Shown: one piece after another, positions 10,931 to 21,831 of the stretch | How the letters are laid out: each line of letters begins with the position of its first letter | Numbering within the stretch: the first letter of the stretch is position 1 | NCBI RefSeq assembly: GCF_950295315.1 | Contig: NC_080168.1 | Span: 75,371,519-75,435,518, forward strand | Direction of reading: 5' to 3' | Length of the DNA: 64,000 nt | Origin: Erinaceus europaeus | Taxonomy: Eukaryota; Chordata; Mammalia; Eulipotyphla; Erinaceidae | Translations under genes and position numbers: made by a program | Notes under the pieces: model-generated | What the model saw: only the letters and a program-made list of their open reading frames with translations | Database searches by the model: none | Told to the model about the DNA's origin: nothing

Positions 10931-11385
10931 AAATGGAGTTGAAATAGTATGGATTGAGTTAAGCCCCCTGCCCATAATTTATGTTGAAGTCCTAAAATCT
11001 AGTACCTGTAAAACTGGCCTTATTTGAAAAGTGTCTTTGAAGATATAATCAAGTTAAGATGAGATTGTTAGAGTGGGCACTGATGCAATATAAATGGTAT
11101 CTCTGTAAGAAGAGAACAGATTCAGATGCACAATCACCACAGGGCAGCCAAAGCAGAAAAAGAAAGGTACCAGCAAGAGCCATGGAAGGTCAAGGACTGC
11201 AAGCAAATTGCCAGAAGCTAGAGTGAGGCAAAGGCTCTCTCCCATGGTGTCAGAGAGATCACTGCCCAGACCTCATCCTGACTCTAAACTTCAGGCCTCC
11301 AGATCTATGCCAACATAAATTTCATTGTTTTCTGTTACCTTGTTGTGGTACTTCACTACTATTGCTACCCCAAACTCACACAGGG
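10931..11385 (+). mobile_element. MaLR-like solo LTR remnant
   Basis: The order 'tatggattgagttaagcccc', 'tatgttgaagtcctaaaat', 'gaccttatttg'-like text, 'aatcaagttaagatgag', 'agtgggcactgatgcaatat', 'cttcaggcctccagatct' and 'ttgttgtggtacttcac' is that of an MLT1/MST-type MaLR LTR. Divergence is high and ends are uncertain. MaLRs are old non-autonomous LTR elements shared by placental mammals, and no internal region is present. Confidence 0.65.
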
Positions 11386-11758
11386 GCACATGTCCCATCA
11401 TTTTCAGAAGCATTTCATGGAAATTAAAAACCCAAGGGGAAGATGAAGCTGAGTTCACAAAACTTCTCTACAACATATCCTAATAGACAAAGTTCAACTG
11501 AATCTGAAATTCATGTCTATAGCCAAAAAGAGACAAAGAAGTCAACCCCTTCAAACCTGAGTTTTTTAATGGACTGGAAAAATTGTTTGGCTAACTTGTA
11601 ATGATTAAACTACTTCAATACGTGCTTCAGTTGCTACTGTAATTCCTGAGGTTGGTGAGTGCAATTGTCATAAAAGTATTTAGTACAGTGTTACTTGTAC
11701 TCAAGACACAACAACTGAGGAACAGAGCATAAAAAAAAGAAACACATAAATCAAAAAA

Positions 11759-12670
11759 ATGGGTAGATCAAAACCAAATAAAACTGCTACTCCAATGAAT
11801 GAAGACAAGAGCCCAGAAGAAACTACAAATCAGCCAGAAGTAACCATAGATAAGAAAAGTATGCAAGCAATAAAAAACTTATTAATCACAGAAATGAAAA
11901 CAACATTGGAGGAAAGGAATGGCAGTATTAGGGAAACAAGAGTTGAGACCCCCAAGGAAAATACTGATTATCTTGAGGCAATTAGAGAACTGAAAGCTGA
12001 AATAGCTGTAATGAAGAAAGAAGCTGAGGTAAGGGAAAGTAGACTAACAGAAGCAGAAAAAAGAATTAGTCAGACAGAGGATGAGCTAGAGAAAATGAAG
12101 AAAGAGGTGAAAGAGCTTAAAAAGAGATTGAGAGACACTGAAAATAACAACAGAGATATATGGGATGATCTCAAAAGAAGTAACATTCGTATAATTGGCC
12201 TGCCAGAGGAAGAAAGAGAGGAAGGGGAAGCAAACATTCTAGAGGAAATAAAAGAAGAAAACTTCCCAGACCTGAATAACAGAAAGGAGATCAAGATTCA
12301 AGAGGCTCAGAGAGTACCAAACAGAATCAACTCAGACCTGAAGACACCAAGACACATCATAGTCATAATGAGAAGAAGTAAGGATAAAGAAAGGATGCTA
12401 AAGGCTGCAAGAGAGAAACAAAAAGTCACACACAAGGGAAAACCCATAAGATTATCTGCAGACATCTCCACTCAAACTCTAAAAGCCAGAAGGGAATGAA
12501 GATATCTATCAAGCCCTGAATGAAAAAGGGTTTCAACCAAGGATAATATATCCTGCTAGACTTTCATTCAAACTAGATGGAGGGATCAAAACCTTCATAG
12601 ATAAACAACAGTTAAAGGAGGCAACCATCACCAAGCCGGTCCTGAAAGAGGTTCTGAAAGACCTCTTATA
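11759..12670 (+). pseudogene. L1-1 ORF1 (RNA chaperone), frameshifted
   Basis: The protein starts MGRSKPNKTATPMNEDK and stays open for 246 codons. A Lys/Glu-rich coiled coil (roughly residues 75-140, e.g. 'IRELKAEIAVMKKEAE') leads to the RRM-like core 'SNIRIIGLPEEEREEGE' and on to 'PRHIIVIMRRSKDKERML'. At about 12497 the sequence reads 'gggaatgaagat' where L1-5 has 'gggaatggcaagat'. This 2-base loss creates a stop and shifts the last 55 or so codons, which remain recognisable to about 12670. The N terminus is unlike that of L1-2 but the same type as L1-5. Confidence 0.9.
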
Positions 12671-12732
12671 AACAAGAACATCACTATAATACTGGCAATA
12701 TATCAGAGCAAACAAAAATTTTTTTTTGAACA

Positions 12733-15571
12733 ATGGCACTACAATACATTAAATCCATAATATCAATAAATGTCAATGGCTTAAACTCACCCATCAAAAC
12801 GCACAGGGAGGGGGGATGGATCAGAAAACATAACCCAACCATATGCTGCTTGCAAGAATCCCATCAGTTACAACAAGATAAACACAGACTTAAAGTGAAA
12901 GGATGGAAAACAATCATATAGGCTAACGGACCACAAAAAAGGGCAGGAACAGACATTCTCATCTCAGACACGATAGATTTTAAATTAAATAAAGTAATAA
13001 AAGATAGGCAAGGACATTACATAATGATTAGAGGATCAATCAGCCAAGAAGACTTAATAATCATTAACATCTATGCACCCAATGAGGGACCATCTAAATA
13101 CATTAAGCACCTTCTGAAAGAATTTCAAATATATATCAATAGTAATACAATAATAGTGGGAGACTTCAATACCCCACTCTCACACTTAGACAGATCAACA
13201 AAGCAGATAACCAATAAAGATACAAGAGAATTGAATGAGGAGATTGACAGACTAGACCTCTTGGACACTTTCAGACTCCTCCACCACAAAAAAATGGAAT
13301 ACACCTTCTTTTCAAATCCACATAACACATACTCAATGATAGACCACATGTTAGGCCACAAAGACAGCATCAATAAATTCAAGAGCATTGAAATCATCCC
13401 AAGTATCTTCTCAGACCACAGTGGAGTAAAACTAACATTTAACAACAAACAGAAAATTATTAAAAGTCACAGAATTTGGAAACTAAACAACATACTCCTT
13501 AAGAACCACTGGGTCAGAGACTCACTCAAGCAGGAAATTCAAATGTTCCTGGAAACTAATGAAAATGAAGACACAACCTATCAAAATATTTGGGACACAG
13601 CTAAAGCAGTACTGAGAGGGGAACTTATAGCCATACAATCACATATTAAACACCAAGAAGAAGCTCAAATGAACGACCTTACTGCACACCTCAAGGACTT
13701 AGAGGAAGAGGAACAAAGGAACCCTAAAGCAACCAGAAGGACAGAAATCACTAAAGTTAGGGCAGAAATAAACAACATTGAAAATAAAAGAACCATACAG
13801 AAGATCAATGAAGCCAAATGTTGGTTCTTTGAAAGATTATACAAAATTGACAAACCCCTAGCCAGACTCACCAAACAAAAAAGAGAGAAGACTCAAATTA
13901 ATAGAATTGTAAACGATGGAGGAGATATCCCAACTGACAACACAGAAATTCAGAGAATCCTATGAAACTTCCATAAAGAATTATATGGCACCAAGCTAGA
14001 GAATTTGGAAGAAATGGTACAACTACTAGAAGCATATGCCCTTCCAAAACTGAACCAAGAAGAACTACAAAATCTAAATGCACCAATCACAAAGAAATTG
14101 AAACCGTTATTAAGAATCTCCCCAACAACAAAAGTCCTGGACCAGATGGCTTCACAATCGAATTCTAAAAAACTTTCAGGAAACAGTTAATACCCATACA
14201 TCTTAAGCTATTCCATAAGATTGAAGAAACAGGAATACTCCCTTCCACCTTCTATGAAGCCAACATCACCCTGATACCAAAAGCTGATAGGGACACAACA
14301 AAAAAGGAAAACTACAGATCAATATCTCTGATGAACATAGATGCCAAAATATTAAACAAGATCTTGGCAAACCGGATACAGCAACATATCAAAAAGATTG
14401 TTCATCACGACCAAGTGGGATTCATCCCAGGAATGCAAGGCTGGTTCAATATCCAAGTCAATCAATGTCATTCACCACATCAATAAAAGCAAAGCCAAAA
14501 CCCACATGATTATCTCAATAGATGCAGAGAAAGCCTTTGACAAGATCCAACACCCATTCATGCTCAAAACTCTACAAAAAATGGGAATAGATGGGAAATT
14601 CCTCAAGATAGTGGAGTCTATATATAGCAAACCTACAGCCAACATCATACTCAATGGACAGAAGCTGAAAGCATTCCCCCTCAGATAGGGGACTAGACAA
14701 GGCTGTCCACTGTCACTGTTACTCTTCAACATAGTATTGGAAGTTCTTGCCATAGCAATCAGGCAAGAGAAAGGAATCAAAGGAATACAGATTGGAAGGG
14801 AAGAAGTCAAGCTCTCACTATTGGCAGATGAGATGATAGTATATATAGAAAGACCTAAAGAATCCAGCAGTATATTACTGTAAGTTATTACGCAATATAG
14901 CAAGGTATCAGGCTACAAAATCAATGTACAAAAATCCATGGCATTTCTTTATGCAAACACTAAAGCTGAAGAAGAAGACATCCAGAAATCACTCCCATTT
15001 ACTGTCTCAGCAAAATCAATCAAATACCTAGGAATAAAGTTGACCAATGAAGTGAAAGACTTGTATGCTGAAAACTATGAGTCGTTACTCAAGGAAATAG
15101 AAACTGATACCAAGAAATGGAAAGATATCCCATGCTCATGGATTGGAAGAATAAATATCATCAAAATGAATATTCTCCACAGAGCCATATACAAATTTAA
15201 TGCAATGCCCATCAAAGTTCCACCAAGCTTCTTTAAGAGAATAGAACAAACACTACAATCATTTATCTGGAACATGAAAACACCTAGAATTGCCAAAACC
15301 ATCTTGAGGAAAAGAAACAGAAATGGAGGCCTCACATTCCCAGAACTCAAACTATATTATAAAGCCATCATCATCAAAACAGTATGGTACTGGAACAAAA
15401 ATAGGCACACAGACCAGTGGAACAGAACTGAAAGCCCAGAAATAAATCTCCACGACTATGGACATCTAATCTTTGATAAGGGGTCCCAAAGGATTAAATG
15501 GAAAAAGGAGGCTCTCTTCAATAAATGGTGCTAGGAAAACTGGGTTGTAACATGCAGAAGAATGAAATTGA
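12733..15571 (+). pseudogene. L1-1 ORF2, 5' part (endonuclease and reverse transcriptase), degenerate
   Basis: Starts MALQYIKSIISINVNGLNS with the endonuclease signature. Visible endonuclease residues include the Glu of 'CCLQESH', Asp and Asn of 'VGDFNTPLS' and 'SDHSGVKL'. Stops occur at 12919-12921 (TAG), 13963-13965 (TGA) and 14686-14688 (TAG), and a frameshift near 14093 scrambles the region before the RT. The RT core has '[15 protein letters not shown]', but motif C reads LADE (14821-14832) instead of FADD, so a catalytic aspartate is lost. The frame is cut at 15571 by L1-2 and continues at 21818. Confidence 0.92.
15558..15571 (+). repeat. Left TSD of nested L1-2
   Basis: The 14-mer aagaatgaaattga recurs at 21818-21831. 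Joining the two sides restores the L1 ORF2 text seen uninterrupted in L1-5 at about 55898. Confidence 0.95.
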
Positions 15572-16230
15572 GGGGGGAGGATTCGACTTCTGGAGGCGGA
15601 GCTACGAGCAGCAGATCGCTTTCTCTCCTCTCCTCTCCTCTCCTGGATCAACTAGGAATACCAAAGGAGACCACCCGGACCGAAACAAGACAGGACTAGA
15701 ATGACCACAGAAACCCAGTAAATCACCCGTGAGTACAAACACGCATGGCTGGAGACAGAGAGGAGAGAGGGGCCTAAGGAGAGATTAAGTGACTGCTAAC
15801 AGTTTGACAGTTTGTCAGTGGAGACACCACCTCCAGTCTGCTCCACCAACAAGGGGACAGCTGAAGGGAGGAAAGGACTCCCCAGAGACTCACCAAGTGC
15901 AACTCTGAGTCTCCATTGCTACTACCCTCAGAATCTGGAGCAGCAACAGGGAGGGACACCAGGGTACAGAGATCTAACCGGGAAACTCAGGAGAAGACCT
16001 ATACTTCGGTGGCATAGCTGAGGGGCTGTGAAAGTCTCTTTGCATAACCACTGGATTATCTCTGCCACACCCTGCTTTATCTCTTGGTCAGGAGTCAGTG
16101 ATTAAGCCAAGAAGCCTATTGATAGTTTAAAAGCCCTCAGGCTACCATAGCCTACAGGGGGAAAAAAAAAAAGGCTTTTACACCACTGAACTCCAACTCA
16201 GAGATTGAAAAAACTGTTAACTTATTTAAA
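15572..16230 (+). promoter_or_regulatory. L1-2 5' UTR with presumed internal promoter
   Basis: Starts with a G run (ggggggaggattcgac) directly after the TSD, then 'ggaggcggagctacgagc' with several CpGs and a CT-rich block (ctctcctctcctctcctc). L1 5' UTRs carry an internal pol II promoter beginning at base one, and a G-rich, CpG-bearing start fits. An A-rich stretch (16159-16171) precedes the ORF1 ATG. It shares no obvious sequence with the L1-5 5' UTR. Confidence 0.75.
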
Positions 16231-17196
16231 ATGGTTAAAACAACAAGAAAAAATAATGGAGACTCGAACCAGGACAAGAGTCCAGCTAAAAGTCCTCCAG
16301 TGGGCGAAGCACAAAACAACGAGTTCAACATCCAAACATTAGCTAAGGAAATAATAACAGGAGTGAGTAAAGAATTTGAAAAAATTGTAATCAGAACTGC
16401 AGGAACAACAAATGAGAATATGGAAGAAAATTCTAATAATCTCATGGTTATTAGAGAGCTGAAAGCTGAAATTGCTGAGCTAAGAAGGCAACTAGCTGAA
16501 CAAGCTAAAACAGTATCAGAGCAGGGCAACAAAATAGATGAGCTCCAGAAAGCAGTAGAGGGCAGAGAGAATAGAATCAATGAGGCTGAAGGCAAGATTG
16601 AGGATGAATTAGAGACAACTAAAAAAGAAGTAAGAGATCTCAAAAAGAGATTAAGAGATGCTGAAAACAACAACAGAGTCCTATGGGATGACTTCAAAAG
16701 AAACAATATACGCATTATTGGCTTACCAGAGGAAGAAAGAGAAGGGGAGGAAGAAAGCGTTCTCCAGGCCATAATAGCTGAAAATTTCTCTAGTCTAGAC
16801 AACACCAAAGAGATAAAGATTCAAGAAGCCCAGAGGGTCCCAAACAGAATTAACCCAGACCTAAAGACACCAAGACATGTCATACTTAGATTGGAAAGGA
16901 ATAAGGATAAAGAAAGGATCCTCAAGGCTGCAAGAGAAAAACAAAGAGTCACCTACAAAGGAAAACCCATAAGATTAGCAGCAGACTTCTCCATACAAAC
17001 ACTACAGGCCAGAAGAGAATGGCAAGATATCTATCGAGTGCTCAATGAGAAAGGCTTTCAGCCAAGAATACTATATCCTGCTAGATTGTCATTCAGACTA
17101 GATGGAAGCATCAAAACCTTCTCAGACAAGCAACAGTTGAAGGAAGCAACCATCACCAAGCCTGCCTTGAAAGAAGTTCTGAAAGGTTTCCTATAA
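16231..17196 (+). CDS. L1-2 ORF1 protein, intact (321 aa)
   Basis: This encodes the L1 ORF1 protein, which forms trimers that coat L1 RNA and act as a nucleic-acid chaperone in cytoplasmic particles. Order: a basic, polar N terminus (residues 1-60), a long heptad-rich coiled coil (about 65-147, e.g. 'IRELKAEIAELRRQLAEQ'), an RRM-like domain starting about 155 with 'NNIRIIGLPEEER' (158-170), and a basic C-terminal domain from about 250 ('PIRLAADFSIQTLQARREW'). The length is close to the usual 300-370 aa. The ATG is preceded by 'tatttaaa' and the stop is TAA. ORF2 begins 56 bases downstream. This is the only complete retrotransposon ORF in the window, but its expression is unknown. Confidence 0.92.
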   Translation: MVKTTRKNNGDSNQDKSPAKSPPVGEAQNNEFNIQTLAKEIITGVSKEFEKIVIRTAGTTNENMEENSNNLMVIRELKAEIAELRRQLAEQAKTVSEQGNKIDELQKAVEGRENRINEAEGKIEDELETTKKEVRDLKKRLRDAENNNRVLWDDFKRNNIRIIGLPEEEREGEEESVLQAIIAENFSSLDNTKEIKIQEAQRVPNRINPDLKTPRHVILRLERNKDKERILKAAREKQRVTYKGKPIRLAADFSIQTLQARREWQDIYRVLNEKGFQPRILYPARLSFRLDGSIKTFSDKQQLKEATITKPALKEVLKGFL

Positions 17197-17252
17197 ACAA
17201 CCAGACCACCACAAATAGAACATATATCAAAACACTCTAAAACTCTACAAGA

Positions 17253-20200
17253 ATGGCGTTAAAATATCTTCAATCTTTGATATCAATAAATGTGAATGGC
17301 CTGAATTCACCTATTAAAAGACACAGAGTAGGAAGATGGATCAGAAAACACAACCCAACAATATGTTGTCTACAGGAAACTCACCTAACGCAACAAGACA
17401 AACACAGACTTAAAGTGAAAGGATGGAAAACTATCACTCAAGCCAATGGCCCACAAAAAAGGGCAGGAACAGCTATTCTCATATCTGACATGATAGACTT
17501 TAAAATAGATAAGATTTAAAAAGATAGGAATGGACACTACTTAATGCTCAGAGGATCAGTCAATCAAGAGGACTTAACAATTATTAATATCTATGCACCC
17601 AATGAGAAGCCATCTAAATACATCAAACTTCTACTGAAAGAGCTACAGCAATATATTAACAGTAATACAATCATAGTAGGGGACTTCAACACCCCACTCT
17701 CTCAACTTGACAGATCATCCAGGAAGAAAATCAGTAAAGACATAAGGGAGCTAAATGAAGAGATAGATAAACTAGAACTATTGGACATTTTCAGAGTCAT
17801 TCATCCCAAGAAACTGGAATACACATTTTACTCAAATCCACATGGATCATTCTCAAGAATAGACCATATGTTAGGCCACAAAGACAGCATCAGCCTATTC
17901 AAGAGCACTGAAATCATCCCAAGCATCTTCTCAGACCACAGTGGAATTAAACTAACACTTAACAATCAACAAAAGATTAGTAACAGTACCAAAATGTGGA
18001 AGCTCAACAGTACACTTCTTAACAACTTCTGGGTCAAAGAGGAAATCAAGGAAGAAATCAAAATGTTTCGAGAGTTCAATGAAAATGAAGACACAAGCTA
18101 TCAAAATATTTGGGACACAGCTAAAGCAGTCCTAAGAGGGAAGTTCATAGCTATACAAGCACACATTAGGAAACAAGAAAAGGCACAAATAAACAGCCTG
18201 ATTGCACATCTTAAAGACCTAGAAGAAGAACAACAAAGGAACCCTAAAGCAACCAGAAGGACAGAAATTACTAAAGTTAGGGCAGAAATAAATATCATTG
18301 AGAATAGGAAAACCATACAAAAGATCAATGAAAGTAAATGTTGGTTCTTCGAAAGAGTAAACAAAATCGACAAACCTTTAGCCAGACTCACAAAACAAAA
18401 AAGGGAGAAGACCCAAATAAATCGGATAGTAAATGAAAGAGGAGATATCACAACAGACACCGCAGAAATTCAACATATCATGCGAGGCTTCTATGAACAA
18501 CTATATGCCACCAAGTTAGAGAACCTGGAAGAAATGAATGATTTCCTAGATACCTACCAACTTCCAAAACTAAGTAAAGAGAAAGTGGATAACATGAACA
18601 GGCCCATCACAGCTAATGAAATTGAAACAGTTATCAAAAATCTTCCCAAAAATAAAAGTCCTGGACCAGATGGTTTTACAAATGAATTCTACAAAACCTT
18701 CAAAGAAGAACTAATACCTCTACTTTTAAAAGTCTTCCAGAAGATTGAAGACACTGGAATACTCCCTGCCAGCTTCTATGAAGCCAACATCACCCTGATA
18801 CCAAAAGCAGACAGGGACACAACCAAAAAAGAAAACTACAGACCAATATCTCTGATGAACATAGATGCGAAAATATTGAACAAAATTCTAGCCAACCGGA
18901 TACAGCAGTATATCAAAAAAATTGTTCATCATGACCAAGTGGGGTTTATCCCAGGCATGCAAGGTTGGTTTAATATACGTAAATCAATCAATGTGATCCA
19001 CCACATCAACAAAAGCAAGACCAAAAACCACATGGTCATATCAATAGATGCAGAGAAAGCCTTTGACAAAATACAACATCCCTTTATGATCAAAACACTA
19101 CAAATAATAGGAATAGATGGAAAATTCCTGAAGATAGTGGAGTCTATATATAGCAAACCTACAGCCAACATCATACTCAATGGTGAAAAACTGGAAGCAT
19201 TTACCCTCAGATCAGGTACTAGACAGGGCTGCCCACTATCACCATTACTATTCAACATAGTGTTGGAAGTTCTTGCCATAGCAATCAGGCAGGAGCAAGG
19301 AATTAAAGGAATACAGATTGGAAGAGAAGAAGTCAAACTCTCCTTATTTGCAGATGACATGATAGTATACATGGAAAAACCTAAGGAATCTAGCAAGAAG
19401 CTTTTGGAAATCATCAGGCAATACAGTAATGTGTCAGGCTATAAAATTAACATTCAAAAGTCAGTGGCATTCCTCTATGCAAACACTAAGTTAGAAGAAA
19501 TTGAAATCCAGAAATCAGTTACTTTTTCTATAGCAACAAAAACAATAAAATATCTAGGAATAAACCTAACCAAAGAAGTGAAAGACTTGTATACTGAAAA
19601 TTATGAGTCACTACTCAAAGAAATTGAAAAAGACACAAAGAAGTGGAAAGATATTCCATGCTCATGGGTTGGAAGAATTAACATCATCAAAATGAATATA
19701 TTACCCAGAGCCATCTACAAATTTAATGATCCATCAAGATCCATCAAGATCCCAAGCACATTTTTTAGGAGAATAGAACAAATGCTACAAATGTTTATCT
19801 GGAACCAGAAAAGACCTAGAATTGCCAAAACAATCTTGAGAAAAAAGAACAGAACCGGAGGCATCACACTGCCAGATCTCAAACTATATTATAGGGCCAT
19901 TGTCATCAAAACTGCTTGGTACTGGAACATGAACAGACACACTGACCAGTGGAATAGAATTGAGAGCCCAGAAATGAGGCCCCACACCTATGGACATCTA
20001 ATCTTTGACAAAGGGGCCCAGACTATTATATGGGGGAAGCAGAGTCTCTTCAACAAATGGTGTTGGAAACAATGGGTTGAAACATGCAGAAGAATGAAGC
20101 TGAATCACTGTATTTCACCAAATACAAAAGTAAATTCCAAGTGGATCAAGGACTTGGATGTTAGACCAGAAACTATCAGATACTTAGAGGAAAATATTGG

Positions 20201-21083
20201 AAGAACTTTTTTCCGCATAAATTTTAAAGACATTTTCAATGAAACGAATCCAATTACAAGGAAGACTAAGGCAAGTATAAACCTATGGGACTACATCAAA
20301 TTAAAAAGCTTCTTCACAGCAAAAGAAACCACTACCCAAATCAAGAGACCCCTCACAGAATGGGAGAAGATCTTTACATGCCATACATCAGATAAGAGTT
20401 TAATAACCAACATATATAAAGAGCTTACCAGACTCAACAACAAGACAACAAATAACCCCATCCAAAAGTGGGGGGAGGAATTGGACAGAATATTCACCAC
20501 AGAAGAGATCCAAAAGGCCGAGAAACACATGAAAAAATGCTCCAAGTCTCTGATTGTCAGAGAAATGCAAATCAAGACAACAATGAGATATCACTTCACT
20601 CCTGTGAGAATGTCACACATCAGAAAAGGTAACAGCAGCAAATGCTGGAGAGGGTGTGGGGTCAAAGGAACCCTCCTGCACTGCTGGTGGGAATGTCAAT
20701 TGGTCCAACCTCTGTGGAGAACAGCCTGGAGAACTCTCAGAAGGCTAGAAATGGACCTACCCTATGACCCTGCAATTCCCCTCCTGGGGATATATCCTAA
20801 GGAACCCAACACATCCATCCAAAAAGATCTGTGTACACATATGTTCTTGGCAGCACAATTTGTAATAGCCAAAACCTGGAAACAACCCAGGTGTCCAACA
20901 ACAGATGAGTGGCTGAGCAAGTTGTGGTATATATACACAATGGAATACTACTCAGCTGTAAAAAATGGTGACTTCATCGTTTTCAGCCGATCTTGGATGG
21001 ACCTTGAAAAAATCATGTTGAGTGAAATAAGTCAGAAACAGAAGGATGAATATGGGATGATCTCACTCTCAGGCCGAAGTTGA
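17253..21083 (+). pseudogene. L1-2 ORF2 (endonuclease-reverse transcriptase), one premature stop
   Basis: A single frame of 1277 codons runs from ATG 17253 to TGA 21083, interrupted only by a TAA at codon 89 (17517-17519), where other copies read '..KVIKDR..'. Endonuclease: 'SINVNGLNS', 'CCLQETHL', 'VGDFNTPLS', 'IDHMLGHK', 'SDHSGIKL'. Reverse transcriptase: '[14 protein letters not shown]', '[15 protein letters not shown]', '[20 protein letters not shown]' and an intact FADD at codons 699-702 (19347-19358), close to its usual place in L1. The C-terminal Cys cluster (C-x3-C-x7-H-C-x3-C, codons 1131-1148) is present. A small in-frame gain near 19729 (repeated 'gatccatcaa') adds two residues compared with L1-1. 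Reinitiation at 17544 would lack the first catalytic part of the endonuclease, so the copy is probably inactive alone. Confidence 0.93.
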
Positions 21084-21817
21084 AAAACAAGATTAGAAAA
21101 GAAAACACAAGTCGAACCTGAAATGGAATTGGAGTATTACACCAAAGTAAAAGACTCTGGGGTGGGTGGGTGGGTGGAGAGAATACAGGTCCATGAAAAA
21201 TGATGAATGAAATAGTGGGGGTTGTATTGCTAAATGGGAATCTGGGGAATGTTATGCATGTAAAAAAAAAAAAAAGAAGTAGAAACGCAAAGCAGAAATT
21301 GACTGAGTTTGGAGTATGGCACCAAAGTAAGAAAGCAGAAGTATACTAGAGTTTGCAGTGAGTACCTCCCTAATACTTCCTCTCCACTTTTCCAAGCTTT
21401 GGGTCCATGATTGCTCAACAATTTGTTTGGCTTTGTATGTTAACTCTCTTTTCAGTCACCAGGTTCCAGGTGTCATCAGGATGCCGGCCAGACTTCCCTG
21501 GATTGAAGACACCAGCAATGTGTCCTGGAGCTCAGCTTCCCCAGAGACCCATTCTACTAGGGAAAGAGAGAGGCAGACTAGGAGTATGGACCGACCAGTC
21601 AACGCCCATGTTCAGCGAGGAAGCAATTACAGAAGCCAGACCTTCTACCTTCTGCAACCCTCAATGACCCTGGGTCCATGCTCCCAGAGGGATAGAGAAT
21701 GGGAAAGCTATCGGGGGAGGGGGTGGGATACGGAGATTGGGCGGTGGGAATTGTGTGGAGTTGTACCCCTCCTACCCTATGGTTTTGTTAATTAATCCTT
21801 TCTTTAATAAAAAAAAA
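21084..21817 (+). other. L1-2 compound 3' UTR with two A-rich ends
   Basis: The first part (21084-21274) has a G-rich run and ends in A13 at 21262-21274. A second L1 3' UTR then starts over: 'aaacgcaaagcagaaattg...caccaaagtaag' (21280-21332) corresponds to the first UTR start at 21100-21150, and from about 21340 it jumps to the common distal UTR, ending in poly-A at 21808. Both parts lie within the same TSD, so they were mobilised together or joined at integration. A 3' read-through into another L1 UTR, or template switching, would explain it. Confidence 0.75.
21159..21177 (+). other. G-quadruplex motif in L1-2 3' UTR
   Basis: Four G-tracts of three or more separated by single T (ggggtgggtgggtgggtgg). 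The pattern meets the standard G3-N1 quadruplex rule on the plus strand. Analogous tracts sit in the same place in L1-4 (50957-50971) and L1-5 (56979-57007). Confidence 0.9.
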
Positions 21818-21831
21818 AAGAATGAAATTGA
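21818..21831 (+). repeat. Right TSD of nested L1-2
   Basis: Second copy of aagaatgaaattga. L1-1 ORF2 resumes here. Confidence 0.95.

Larger units (their letters stand above)
15572..21817 (+). mobile_element. L1-2: full-length L1 nested in L1-1
   Basis: It contains a complete-looking 5' UTR, an intact ORF1, an ORF2 in one frame with a single stop, and a 3' UTR with poly-A, all inside a perfect 14-bp TSD. Total about 6.25 kb. It is of a different subfamily from its host: the 5' UTR and the ORF1 N terminus do not match L1-1 or L1-5. Fewer disabling changes than in L1-1 fit its being the younger, inserted copy. The 3' UTR is compound (see 21084-21817). Confidence 0.95.

Noticed and set aside
18929..19414. 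Long minus-strand frames across L1 reverse transcriptase (also 14472-14903, 54810-55241, 61973-62305)
   Set aside because: They recur at the same place in each L1 copy and are antisense shadows of the RT frame. They show no domain of their own.
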